Shown here: positions 48,946 to 57,038 of the stretch, piece by piece
Numbering within the stretch: the first letter of the stretch is position 1
How the letters are laid out: each line of letters opens with the position of its first letter
From: Actinopolyspora lacussalsi
GTDB taxonomy: Bacteria; Actinomycetota; Actinomycetes; Mycobacteriales; Pseudonocardiaceae
Length of the DNA: 64,000 nucleotides
Reading direction: 5' to 3'
Assembly: GCA_030803735.1 (NCBI GenBank)
Contig: JAURUC010000001.1
Coordinates: 2,311,501-2,375,500 of the forward strand
Translations under genes and position numbers: made by a program
The notes under the pieces: generated by a model
What the model saw: only the letters and a program-made list of their open reading frames with translations
Database searches by the model: none
What the model was told of the DNA's origin: nothing

Positions 48946-49932
48946 TCAGGCGGTGGCGACCTTCTTGACGTAGAGCAGCCGGTCGCCCGCCTCGATCGCG
49001 TCGGCCTCCGGAGCGTCCACCCGGTAGAGCTGTCCCTCACGGACCAACCCGAGCACGATGTCGGAGAGATGGCGCGGCGATCCTCCCACTTCGGTGCGCT
49101 CGACCTCGCGCTCCGCGATGGCCAGCCCGAGGTCCGGGCTGAGCAGGTCCTCGAACATCTCCACGACCGAGGGCGTGGAAGTGGCTATCCCCAGCAGCCT
49201 GCCCGAGGTCTCACTGGAGATGACCACGGAATCGGCCCCCGACTGCCGCAGCAGGTGGACGTTCTCCGCCTCGCGCACCGCGGCCACGATCTGCGCCTTG
49301 GGAGCCAGTTCCCTGGCGGTGAGCGTCACCAGCACGGCGGTGTCGTCCCGCGGTGGGGCCACCACCACGGCACGCGCCCGCGGGATTCCGGCGACCCGCA
49401 GCACGTCCGATCTGGTGCCGGAGCCGTTGACGGTCACCAGGCCCAGTGAGGACGCGGCCTCCAACGCGGTGGGCTCGGTGTCCACCACGACGATGTTGCC
49501 CGCTTCGGCCCCCTCTCCGAGCAGGGCCGTCACCGCGGACCTGCCCTTGGTGCCATAACCGATCACGACGACGTGGTCGCGCACCCTGGACCTCCAGTGT
49601 TGGATCTTGAACGCTTGGCGGGAACGTTCGGTGAGCACTTCCAGTGTGGTTCCGACCAGCACGATCAGGAACAGCACCCGCAGCGGCGTGATGACCAGCA
49701 CGTTGACCAGGCGCGCCGAAGTGCTCACCGGGGCGATGTCCCCGTAGCCGGTGGTGGAGAGCGAGACCGTCGCGTAGTACAACGCGTCCAGCACGCTCAA
49801 CGGGGTCCCGTCGGTGTCGCTGTAACCGCCCCGGTCGAGATACACCAGCAGCACGGTGACGGCGAGCGCCAGACTGGCGCCGATCACCCTGCGCACGATC
49901 GATTTGACCGGACCGATGGCGGTGGCGGGCAT
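48946..49932 (-). CDS. Potassium channel with RCK (TrkA-N) domain
   Basis: 328 residues from ATG (MPATAIGPVKSIVRRVIG); a GTG at 50058 would add 42 hydrophilic residues. TM1 VIGASLALAVTVLLVYLD, a pore helix with the K+ filter TTGYGDIAP, TM2 VNVLVITPLRVLFLIVLVGTTLEVL, then an RCK domain with DHVVVIGYGTKGRSA and NIVVVDTEPTALEAA, and an RCK-C/TrkA-C end (VLGLVREGQLYRVDAPEADAIEAGDRLLYV). A tetrameric channel gated by nucleotides or ions. The counterpart Rv3200c lies next to nudC in mycobacteria; here 7 kb of inserted genes separates them. Confidence 0.92.
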   Translation of the reverse strand: MPATAIGPVKSIVRRVIGASLALAVTVLLVYLDRGGYSDTDGTPLSVLDALYYATVSLSTTGYGDIAPVSTSARLVNVLVITPLRVLFLIVLVGTTLEVLTERSRQAFKIQHWRSRVRDHVVVIGYGTKGRSAVTALLGEGAEAGNIVVVDTEPTALEAASSLGLVTVNGSGTRSDVLRVAGIPRARAVVVAPPRDDTAVLVTLTARELAPKAQIVAAVREAENVHLLRQSGADSVVISSETSGRLLGIATSTPSVVEMFEDLLSPDLGLAIAEREVERTEVGGSPRHLSDIVLGLVREGQLYRVDAPEADAIEAGDRLLYVKKVATA

Positions 49933-50200
49933 TCGAACCACCCCGACCAGCGCGTGGTCCGGACGGTCCGTCAGGCGGTCGGTCAGCGCTGCCTCGGAGC
50001 GACGTCCGGACAGCGAACGACGTCCGAGTCGCGCGGGTCGGCCCTTGTGCTTGTCCACGGGCGGAAACGGTAACGCCCCGGCGGCGAAGGGGTACTCGCG
50101 CTCCCCGGGAGCGTTTTCGCCGGTGCCGAATCCTTCCCCCGAGCGGAACACGTGCTCGCGTGGACCTCACGGGCTTGATCGATATCGACACGCTCCGCCG

Positions 50201-50230
50201 TTGACTCGTACGCGGTCCGCGCATTACATT
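50201..50230 (+). promoter_or_regulatory. Candidate GH43 promoter
   Basis: TTGACT, 18 bp, TACATT, about 155 bp before the GH43 start. The regulatory motif at 50231 begins directly after the -10, so a bound repressor would block transcription. Confidence 0.65.
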
Positions 50231-50257
50231 TTCGAACAACGTTCGGAATTCCGAACA
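50231..50257 (+). promoter_or_regulatory. Composite operator upstream of GH43
   Basis: TTCGAAC, 3 nt, GTTCGG, 5 nt, CGAACA. Within it GTTCGGAATTCCGAAC (50241-50256) is a perfect 16-bp palindrome, and CGAAC-3 nt-GTTCG forms an overlapping one. Same spacing as the motif upstream of GH62. Confidence 0.7.
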
Positions 50258-50387
50258 GATTCTCCCGGTTGGAGGACGGGAATCCATCCCGGAGCAGACC
50301 CCGATCGTCACGGCGTTTTCGGACCGCGCATCGCACCGCACGACAGAAACACCCGTCGAACCGACTCAGGTTGGGGACATTTCGCGC

Positions 50388-51554
50388 ATGCCAGGAAATT
50401 CGTTTCGCACCGGAATACGAGCGGCGTCCGCGTACACCGCTCTGGCGTTGTCGTCGCTGCTCGGTGGAGTGTCACTCGCCCCGCTCGGAACCGGCGTGGC
50501 CGAGGGGACGACATCGACGGCGCACGGGCCGACCGCGCACGATCCCGACGAGGAACGTGAGAAAGCTCCGCCGCTGCCGGAGCGGAGACCGAAGAAGGGC
50601 TACCTGTTCACCTACTTCACCGGAGCGGGCAGCGCCGACGGCGAGCAGGTGCACTTCGCCGTCAGCCGGGGCAACGACGCGCTGCGTTGGGACGAGCTCA
50701 ACAACGGTGACCCCGTGCTGACTTCCACCAAGGGCGAGAACGGGGTCCGGGACCCGTTCATCATTCGCTCGCCCGAGGGTGACAAGTTCTACCTCATCGC
50801 CACCGACCTGAGGATGCACGGCGACGGGAACTGGGACGAGGCACAACGGCACGGCAGCAAGCACATCGAGGTCTGGGAATCGACCGACCTGGTCCACTGG
50901 TCCGAACAGCGCCACGTCCGGGTGGCACCCGACAACGCGGGCAACACCTGGGCTCCGGAGGCCTACTACGACGAGTCGATCGACGCCTACGTGGTGTTCT
51001 GGGCGTCCAAGCTGTACGACGCGGACGACCCGAACCACACCGGCGACAGCTACAACCGCATGATGTACGCGACCACCCGCGACTTCCACACCTTCAGCGA
51101 GCCGAGGGTGTGGCAGGACCCCGGCCACTCGGTGATCGATTCCACCGTGGTCTCGGAGGACGGCACCTACTACCGGTTCACCAAGGACGAGCGAGCCAAC
51201 TCCGGCGCCGCCCCGTGCGGCAAGTACATCACCGCGGAGAAGTCACCGAACCTGCGCAGCACCGACTACGAGCTCATCGCGGACTGCGTCGGGAAGCCAT
51301 CGGGTTCCGAACCGGGAATCAGCCGCGGTGAGGGGCCGACCGTTTTCGAGTCCAACACCGAGGACAAGTGGTACATGTTCATCGACGAGTTCGGTGGTCG
51401 TGGCTACGTCCCGTTCGAGACCACCGACCTGGACTCCGGCGAGTGGACCATCCCGGAGAACTACGACCTGCCGGACAGCCCGCGACACGGCACCGTGCTC
51501 CCGGTCACCGCCGACGAGTTGCAACGGCTGCGCACCGAGTACGGGAATCGGTAG
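50388..51554 (+). CDS. Secreted glycoside hydrolase, GH43-like
   Basis: 388 residues from ATG. A signal peptide ends at about residue 40, then a Glu/Pro-rich linker. The five-bladed propeller domain starts near KKGYLFTYFTG. Catalytic residues: Asp in NGVRDPFIIRS, Asp in FYLIATDLRMHG and Glu in SRGEGPTVFES; APEAYYDESIDAYVVFWAS is a typical blade. Likely an arabinanase, arabinofuranosidase or xylosidase acting outside the cell. Regulation by the composite motif at 50231 is likely shared with GH62. It is an insertion between the channel gene and adnB relative to mycobacteria. Confidence 0.87.
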   Translation: MPGNSFRTGIRAASAYTALALSSLLGGVSLAPLGTGVAEGTTSTAHGPTAHDPDEEREKAPPLPERRPKKGYLFTYFTGAGSADGEQVHFAVSRGNDALRWDELNNGDPVLTSTKGENGVRDPFIIRSPEGDKFYLIATDLRMHGDGNWDEAQRHGSKHIEVWESTDLVHWSEQRHVRVAPDNAGNTWAPEAYYDESIDAYVVFWASKLYDADDPNHTGDSYNRMMYATTRDFHTFSEPRVWQDPGHSVIDSTVVSEDGTYYRFTKDERANSGAAPCGKYITAEKSPNLRSTDYELIADCVGKPSGSEPGISRGEGPTVFESNTEDKWYMFIDEFGGRGYVPFETTDLDSGEWTIPENYDLPDSPRHGTVLPVTADELQRLRTEYGNR

Positions 51555-51760
51555 CACCTGTTGCCGCGGTTTCCGTGGTGCCGACGCACGGGCGAACCTC
51601 CCGCCGACATCCACACTGAGATCCAGCTCGAACAAGCGGCCAACTCGTCTCCGGTCGCGCGATCGGAGACGAGTTGGCCGCACTGATTCACGACACCCGA
51701 AACCGGATCACCGCACGTCGTTGATTGCCGACGACGCGATTCCGTGCCACGGTAGCCGTT

Positions 51761-52132
51761 ATGAAACGCCCAAGTTCTGCAACTGTGCTGGCGGGCTCGC
51801 TCACGCTCACCGGGGCGCTGCACTTCCTGCTGCCACGCCCGTTCGACTCGATCGTGCCGCGCCGCCTGCCCGGCTCGCCGCGCGGCTGGACCTACCTCTC
51901 CGGAGCAGCGGAACTGGGATGCGCCGCCGCCGTGGCGCACCCCCGGACCCGGCGGGCAGGAGCCTCGGCCACCAGCGCCCTGTTCGCGGCCGTTTTCCCG
52001 GCCAACGTCAAGATGGCACTGGACTACCGCGATCGGAGCACTCCGCTACGCTTCGTGGCCTACGCCAGGCTCCCCCTGCAGCTGCCCCTGATCCAGTGGT
52101 CGCTACGCGTACGCAGGAACACCGGTCGGTAA
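51761..52132 (+). CDS. DoxX-family membrane protein
   Basis: 123 residues from ATG. Four hydrophobic segments: SATVLAGSLTLTGALHFLLP, YLSGAAELGCAAAVA, ASATSALFAAVFPANV and LRFVAYARLPLQLPLIQWSL. The GALHFLLPRPFDSIVPRRLPG start is typical of small DoxX-like proteins. No partner is nearby to indicate a role; some DoxX proteins act in redox or sulfur metabolism. The RBS is weak. A stretch of about 200 bp after the GH43 gene shows nothing else. Confidence 0.8.
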   Translation: MKRPSSATVLAGSLTLTGALHFLLPRPFDSIVPRRLPGSPRGWTYLSGAAELGCAAAVAHPRTRRAGASATSALFAAVFPANVKMALDYRDRSTPLRFVAYARLPLQLPLIQWSLRVRRNTGR

Positions 52133-52196
52133 CGCTTTCGTAATCTCGCACGTGCGGAGTTGTTGAACGCTGAGCCTTCCTGCTTACCATTCATAG

Positions 52197-52763
52197 GTGC
52201 AGCAGTTCGAGCACGCGGCCCGCGTACTGGGCTGGCACGGTCATCTCGTGTCGAATGTGGAGGTACTCGGCTCCCGTTTCACAGCCGTCACGCGGCTTCG
52301 CCCCGATGTGCACCAGTGGCGCACCGCGCACGACTGGCCACCACAGGCGGAGCCCTCCGGTGTGCACGCCTGGGCCGAACCCGACGGTCCCGAGCAGGTA
52401 CCGGTGCCCGCCGTCGACCTGATCGGTGTGATGGTGCGCGTCTCGAAGGCCCGGCGAGCCACCAGAGCGTGCGGAACACTGCTCACGATCGCCCCGTGCG
52501 CGGCGGTGCTTCCCGGGGACCACCCCTACCGGCCCTGGGCACTCACCGAGCTGGACTACTACGGCATCGGCGCCGTCACCACCTACCGGGACGGCCCCGC
52601 CAGACTCGTGCTGTCCCCGGAGGACCGCAGAGCCGAGTTCGGCACCTCGCTGTTCGAGAGATGGCTGTTGGAACTGCTGTACCAGCGAGTGCTGCGGCAG
52701 GAGTTCCACAGCACCGAGAGCACCTCCAACACCACCGAGGGTGGGGGCGCCGATTTCCCGTGA
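52197..52763 (+). CDS. Hypothetical protein
   Basis: 188 residues from GTG. Soluble, no signal peptide. Contains VEVLGSRFTAVTRLRPDVHQW, VPVPAVDLIGVMVRVSKARRATRACG, ALTELDYYGIGAVTTYRDGPARLVLSPE, and LLELLYQRVLRQEF. No family recognised. Palindrome copy 5 overlaps the last codons and the stop, so the motif forms part of the coding end. Convergent with the next gene, 16 bp away. Confidence 0.7.
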   Translation: MQQFEHAARVLGWHGHLVSNVEVLGSRFTAVTRLRPDVHQWRTAHDWPPQAEPSGVHAWAEPDGPEQVPVPAVDLIGVMVRVSKARRATRACGTLLTIAPCAAVLPGDHPYRPWALTELDYYGIGAVTTYRDGPARLVLSPEDRRAEFGTSLFERWLLELLYQRVLRQEFHSTESTSNTTEGGGADFP

Positions 52764-52768
52764 AATCG
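52751..52768. repeat. Dispersed palindrome, copy 5 (variant centre)
   Basis: CGATTTCCCGTGAAATCG, with extended flanks GGCGC and ACGCC. It spans the stop codon of the 52197 gene, between two convergent genes. Confidence 0.85.
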
Positions 52769-52779
52769 ACGCCGGGTGA

Positions 52780-53394
52780 TCAGACCGCCTCGTACTCGTG
52801 CCAGTTGAGGCTCTCCGCGTTCCACCGCAGCAGATAGCCGGAGCGCACCGAGCACAGCGCACGCATGGTGTGGGGCCAACGGCGAATCACGTTGGCCATC
52901 GCCACCGAGGCCAGTTGGTCACTGGTGCGGTGCTGCTCGCCGGGACCGAGCATCGCGATCCTGCCGGAGGTGTAGAGGATGTTGGTGAGCACCTCCTGCC
53001 CCGAGAGCGCCGTCTCCTCCACGCTGACGAGATCCTCGGGATCCAGCTCACCGGGCCAGGTACGGCGATCCAGATCCGTGGCCACCGGCTGCTCGCACTC
53101 GCCGCAGGTGCACTCGAACTCGCTCGTCCAGCCGTGGTTGTCCCAGGACCACACCGCGGCGGACCCCGGTTCCAACTCGGCCAGCGCCGAGACGTGCGGC
53201 CATGCGTTGACCACGGCACCGAGCACGGTTCGCACCGTGGGCCGGGGGGACTCGCCCGGCCCCTCGAAGATCCACTCACCCTGATCGTTCCGCCGCACCA
53301 GCACCAGCGGTGCGCGCAACGCGAGGACGTCCTCGTCCACGGACACCTCTTGCTGCATGGAGGCGTCCAGCCTGTTCTCCGTGTTCTGCGCCAT
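52780..53394 (-). CDS. Hypothetical cysteine-containing protein
   Basis: 204 residues from ATG 53394; ATG 53403 would add three but lies too close to the AGGA. Acidic, soluble; has FECTCGECEQPVATDLDRRTW with Cys-x-Cys-x2-Cys and repeated tryptophans. LASVAMANVIRRWPHTMRALCSVRSGYLLRWNAESLNWHEYE looks like a folded C-terminal unit. No family recognised. It lies 149 bp upstream of the adnB stop, on the same strand and downstream in transcription, so it could be read from the adnAB transcript. Confidence 0.68.
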   Translation of the reverse strand: MAQNTENRLDASMQQEVSVDEDVLALRAPLVLVRRNDQGEWIFEGPGESPRPTVRTVLGAVVNAWPHVSALAELEPGSAAVWSWDNHGWTSEFECTCGECEQPVATDLDRRTWPGELDPEDLVSVEETALSGQEVLTNILYTSGRIAMLGPGEQHRTSDQLASVAMANVIRRWPHTMRALCSVRSGYLLRWNAESLNWHEYEAV

Positions 53395-53543
53395 CGCGGG
53401 CATATTCCTGCGTGATCCACACCCGAGACAAGCTGAGCCACTCGAAAGTGTGGTTTTCGAATCGTTGACCGGGGAGGTTCCATCCCGATCGGGGTTTCTT
53501 CCCGGCCCGGTGGCGCTCCTCGCGGCATCGGGGCGGGCCCCGG

Positions 53544-56500
53544 TCAACTCTCGGACGGCACCGTCAGGATGAGCTTGCGGAGTCCTTCCGCGTCGTGCTG
53601 GTCGGCGGGATACAACGTGCGGTCGTGGCGTACGTAGTGCATGGCCGCGCGAACCCGCTCCAGCGGAACACCGGTCATCTCCGACCAGGCCAGTCGGTAG
53701 GCTGCCAGCTGCACCGCCGCGGTGGGCATCCGGTGCTCGTCCGGCACCGCGCCGGTCTTCCAGTCGACCACGGTCCAACCCCCGTCCGCATCCGCGAACA
53801 CGGCGTCCATCCGCCCGCGTACGACCACCCCGGCGATACGCGTCTCGAACGGAACCTCGATCCGGTGGGGAGTACGCTCGGCCCATTCGCTGTCCAGGAA
53901 AGCCGCGCGCAGCCGTTCCAGATCCTCCTCCGGCGGTGCCGAGTCGTCCCCCGCACCTGGCAGCTCGTCCACCTCCAGCAACGCGTCGGAGGTGAACCGT
54001 CGCTCCAGCCACGTGTGAAAGGCGGTGCCGCGCCGCGTGACCGGATTGGGACGGGTGGGCAACGGGCGACGCAGTTTCCGCGCGAACGCCTCGGGGGAAT
54101 CGGCGAGCTCCACCAACTGACTCACCGAGAGCTGTTCCGGCAACAGCACCCGTTCACCCCGCGCGGCACGGTCGCGTTCCGCTAGCAGCACGTCGACGTC
54201 GCGCCGCCACCGCGCCGTCTCCTCGTCATCGAACCGCCGCTCGTCCGACGGCGGCTCTTCCGCCGACGAGTCGTCCACCGGGGCCTCGCCGTCCGGTTCG
54301 GCCTCGGTGAGTCGTTCCGCTTCCCCCGCCTCGGAAGCCGAGGCGGCGCTCTCCGCCGCTGCTTCCACCATCGCGCGACGAACCAGGTCGGCTCCTTCGG
54401 CGACCTCGCCCCGGCGGCTCCCCAGCGGGTCGACGGGCCATCGCACACTGCGCTCGATCTCGGCGAGCGGGTTCTCCGCCGTCTCGTCCGGCTCGGGCTC
54501 CCAGTGCTCCAACTCGCTGTGCCCCAGCTCGCTGCCCGCGAGTTCCGCCGGGGAACCGCCCAGCTGCCGTGCCGCCTCGGTGAGGAAGGTGGACGGTCCC
54601 TTTGGTTCGCGTCCGCTCTCGGCCCACCAGTGCCCGGAGAGCAACAGCGTCCGCTCCGAACGGGTCAGCGCCACGTAGAACAACCGGCGCTCCTCGGTCA
54701 GACGCCGCTGCTCGAACTCCTCGTCGTGCTCACGCAGCTCCCGCTGCAGTTCCTTGCGGGTCATACCGGCGAGCCGCTGCGCGTCCAGCACGGGCAGATC
54801 GGCCCCGTCACCGCGCAGTTCGGGGGGAAGTTCGGGGACCGAGCGCAACCAGCAGGAGGACTTGCGTTTGCCGGGAAACACATCGGCCACCAGGTGCGGC
54901 AGGGCCACCAACTGCCACTCCAGCCCCTTGGCCGAATGGACGGTCAGCAACTGGACACGGCCTTCCGCCACCTCGACCTCGCCCGGCTCCAAGCCGTCCT
55001 CGGCGTGTTCTGCCGTGGTGAGATAGTCCAACAGCGCCGGAAGCGTCGCCGTGGGAGTCGCGGTGGCGAACTCGGTCACCACCCGCGAGAAGGCGTCCAG
55101 GTGGGCCCTGCCGACCCCGTCGGTCCGGGACATGCTCTCGATGTCCAGCAGCAGGGTGCGCTCCACGTCGGCCACCAACTCCGGCAGGGGCTGCTCCAGC
55201 CGCTGCCGCAGCGAGGCGAGCTCGCTGCCCAGTCTGGCGATACGGCGATACCCCTCGGCCGAGTAGCGCGTGTGCTCACCCGGATCGTCGATCGCGTCCA
55301 CCAGACCGGCCTGTTCGGACTGTTCGCCGGGAAGGGCGGCGGCGAGCGCTTCGTCGACGTCACCGCCCTCCTCACCCGGAGCAGTACGCGCCCCGAGCTC
55401 GCTCGCCCGAGCCGACAGCGCTGCCAGGTCCGCGGCTCCGATGCGCCACCGGGAACCGGTCAGCAACCGCACGGCCGCGGTTCCGGCCAGCGGGTCCACC
55501 AGCGCCCGCAGCGCACTGACCAGATCCCGCACCTCCGGCTCGTCCAGCAGACCGCCGAGCCCGACCACCTCGACCGGCAGTCCCTCGGCGCGCAACGCGT
55601 CGGCCATCTCGGCCATGTCGGCTCGGCGCCGTACCAGCACGGCGGCGGTAGGCGGCTCGCCGTCCCGCGCCACCGCCTCGTGCCAACGCAGCGCCAGTCG
55701 TTCCGCCACCCAGCGACGCTCCGCGCGCACGTCGCCGAGCAGTGCGGCGCGGACATCGGCGGGTGGCGCGTCGTCCCTGGCACGCAGTGGTTCGACGTCC
55801 AATCCCGACTCGCGCAACGGTTCGGCGGCGACGTTGGCCAACCGCAGGATCCCGGCCGGATTGCGGAAGCTCGTCAGCAGGCCGTACCGCGCGGCGGGAG
55901 TCTGCCGGGAGGATGTGGCGTCCGGCTCGGCGGAGTCCTGTCGGTCCCCCTCCCGGTCGCCGCCGTGCTCTCCGTCGTGAACACCGCTGTGCTCCCCGCC
56001 GCGCTCCTTCTCGTCATCCCGGTCGGGGAAATCGGTAGTGAATCTGGGCAGGTTCGCCGCACTGGCGCCGCGCCAACCGTAGATGGCCTGCGCGGGGTCT
56101 CCCACCGCGGTGACCGGCAGTGGGGGCGTGCTCGCGGAGTCGCCGAACAGCGAGCGCAGCATCACACGTTGCGAGTGCCCGGTGTCCTGGTACTCGTCCA
56201 GCAGCACGGCCGCGAACCGCTCGCGCTCGCCGAGCGCCACTTCCGGGTGGCGCCGCGCCAACAGGGCCGCCAGCGACATCTGGTCGGAGAAATCCATGGC
56301 GCCGTCGGTGCGCTTTCGCCTGGTGTAAGCCTCGACCAGCGGCAACAGCGCGGCACGCAGCTGCTGGGCGGAGCGGATCCGTCGCAGTTCCTGCGGCGGG
56401 TCGGTCCGCTGTCCCTTCTCGCGGGGCGCGTTGTCCAGTATTCCGGTGAGCAGCTCCGCGTGGTCGCGTACCCGCTCCGGTTCGACCAGATGCTCGGCCA

Positions 56501-57038
56501 GTTCCCCCGCCAACGAGAGCACGTTCGCGGTCACGGTGGACGGAACCCGGTCGGTGTCGAGGTCCTCGGTCCAGTTCGAGACGACACTGTGCGCCAGCTG
56601 CCAGGAGGCCGTGCCGGGAAGCAGCCTGGCACCCGGCTCCACGGGAACACGCAGCCCGTGCTCGGAGACGATTCTGCCCGCGTAGGAGTGGTAGGTGAGC
56701 ACCGTGGGCTCCTCGGCCAGCACCACCGAGCGCAGCGTTCCCGAGGGGTCCACCTCCTCCAGCAGCCCGGATCCCGCCAGTCGCCGCAGCCTGGCCCGCA
56801 CCCGGTCGGAGAGCTGTCGTGCCGCCTTGCGGGTGAACGTCAACCCCAGTACCCGCTCGGGCGTCACGATCCGGTTGGCGACGAGCCAGAGCACCCTGGC
56901 GGCCATCGTCTCGGTCTTGCCCGCCCCCGCCCCGGCCACGACCAGCGCGGGCCGGGCGGGCGCTCCGACCACTGCCGCCTGTTCCTCGGTGGGTGTGGGC
57001 ATCCCGAGCGCCTGGGCGATGCGCTGCGGCGTGATCAC
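53544..57038 (-). CDS. adnB: AdnB helicase-nuclease subunit
   Basis: 1164 residues from a GTG overlapping the adnA stop (GTGA). A longer frame upstream would overlap adnA by 58 bp. UvrD-like motor: Walker A AGAGAGKT about 35-42, motif II DEYQD about 281-285, AVGDPAQAIYGWRGA, HSAKGLEW and VALTRSERTLLL. C-terminal RecB-type nuclease: VVRGRMDAVF, VVDWKTG and QLAAYRLAW. With AdnA it resects DNA ends for recombination. Odd: about 48 charged, His/Gly/Asp-rich residues after motif III (DNA 55884-56027), and a long acidic linker before the nuclease. Slightly longer than the about 1100-residue mycobacterial protein. Confidence 0.95.
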   Translation of the reverse strand: MITPQRIAQALGMPTPTEEQAAVVGAPARPALVVAGAGAGKTETMAARVLWLVANRIVTPERVLGLTFTRKAARQLSDRVRARLRRLAGSGLLEEVDPSGTLRSVVLAEEPTVLTYHSYAGRIVSEHGLRVPVEPGARLLPGTASWQLAHSVVSNWTEDLDTDRVPSTVTANVLSLAGELAEHLVEPERVRDHAELLTGILDNAPREKGQRTDPPQELRRIRSAQQLRAALLPLVEAYTRRKRTDGAMDFSDQMSLAALLARRHPEVALGERERFAAVLLDEYQDTGHSQRVMLRSLFGDSASTPPLPVTAVGDPAQAIYGWRGASAANLPRFTTDFPDRDDEKERGGEHSGVHDGEHGGDREGDRQDSAEPDATSSRQTPAARYGLLTSFRNPAGILRLANVAAEPLRESGLDVEPLRARDDAPPADVRAALLGDVRAERRWVAERLALRWHEAVARDGEPPTAAVLVRRRADMAEMADALRAEGLPVEVVGLGGLLDEPEVRDLVSALRALVDPLAGTAAVRLLTGSRWRIGAADLAALSARASELGARTAPGEEGGDVDEALAAALPGEQSEQAGLVDAIDDPGEHTRYSAEGYRRIARLGSELASLRQRLEQPLPELVADVERTLLLDIESMSRTDGVGRAHLDAFSRVVTEFATATPTATLPALLDYLTTAEHAEDGLEPGEVEVAEGRVQLLTVHSAKGLEWQLVALPHLVADVFPGKRKSSCWLRSVPELPPELRGDGADLPVLDAQRLAGMTRKELQRELREHDEEFEQRRLTEERRLFYVALTRSERTLLLSGHWWAESGREPKGPSTFLTEAARQLGGSPAELAGSELGHSELEHWEPEPDETAENPLAEIERSVRWPVDPLGSRRGEVAEGADLVRRAMVEAAAESAASASEAGEAERLTEAEPDGEAPVDDSSAEEPPSDERRFDDEETARWRRDVDVLLAERDRAARGERVLLPEQLSVSQLVELADSPEAFARKLRRPLPTRPNPVTRRGTAFHTWLERRFTSDALLEVDELPGAGDDSAPPEEDLERLRAAFLDSEWAERTPHRIEVPFETRIAGVVVRGRMDAVFADADGGWTVVDWKTGAVPDEHRMPTAAVQLAAYRLAWSEMTGVPLERVRAAMHYVRHDRTLYPADQHDAEGLRKLILTVPSES

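Noticed and set aside
50231..50246. Possible LexA/SOS box
   Set aside because: The actinobacterial box is TCGAAC-4 nt-GTTCGA; here the gap is 3 nt and the last base differs, and the whole 27-bp composite recurs at a sugar gene instead.
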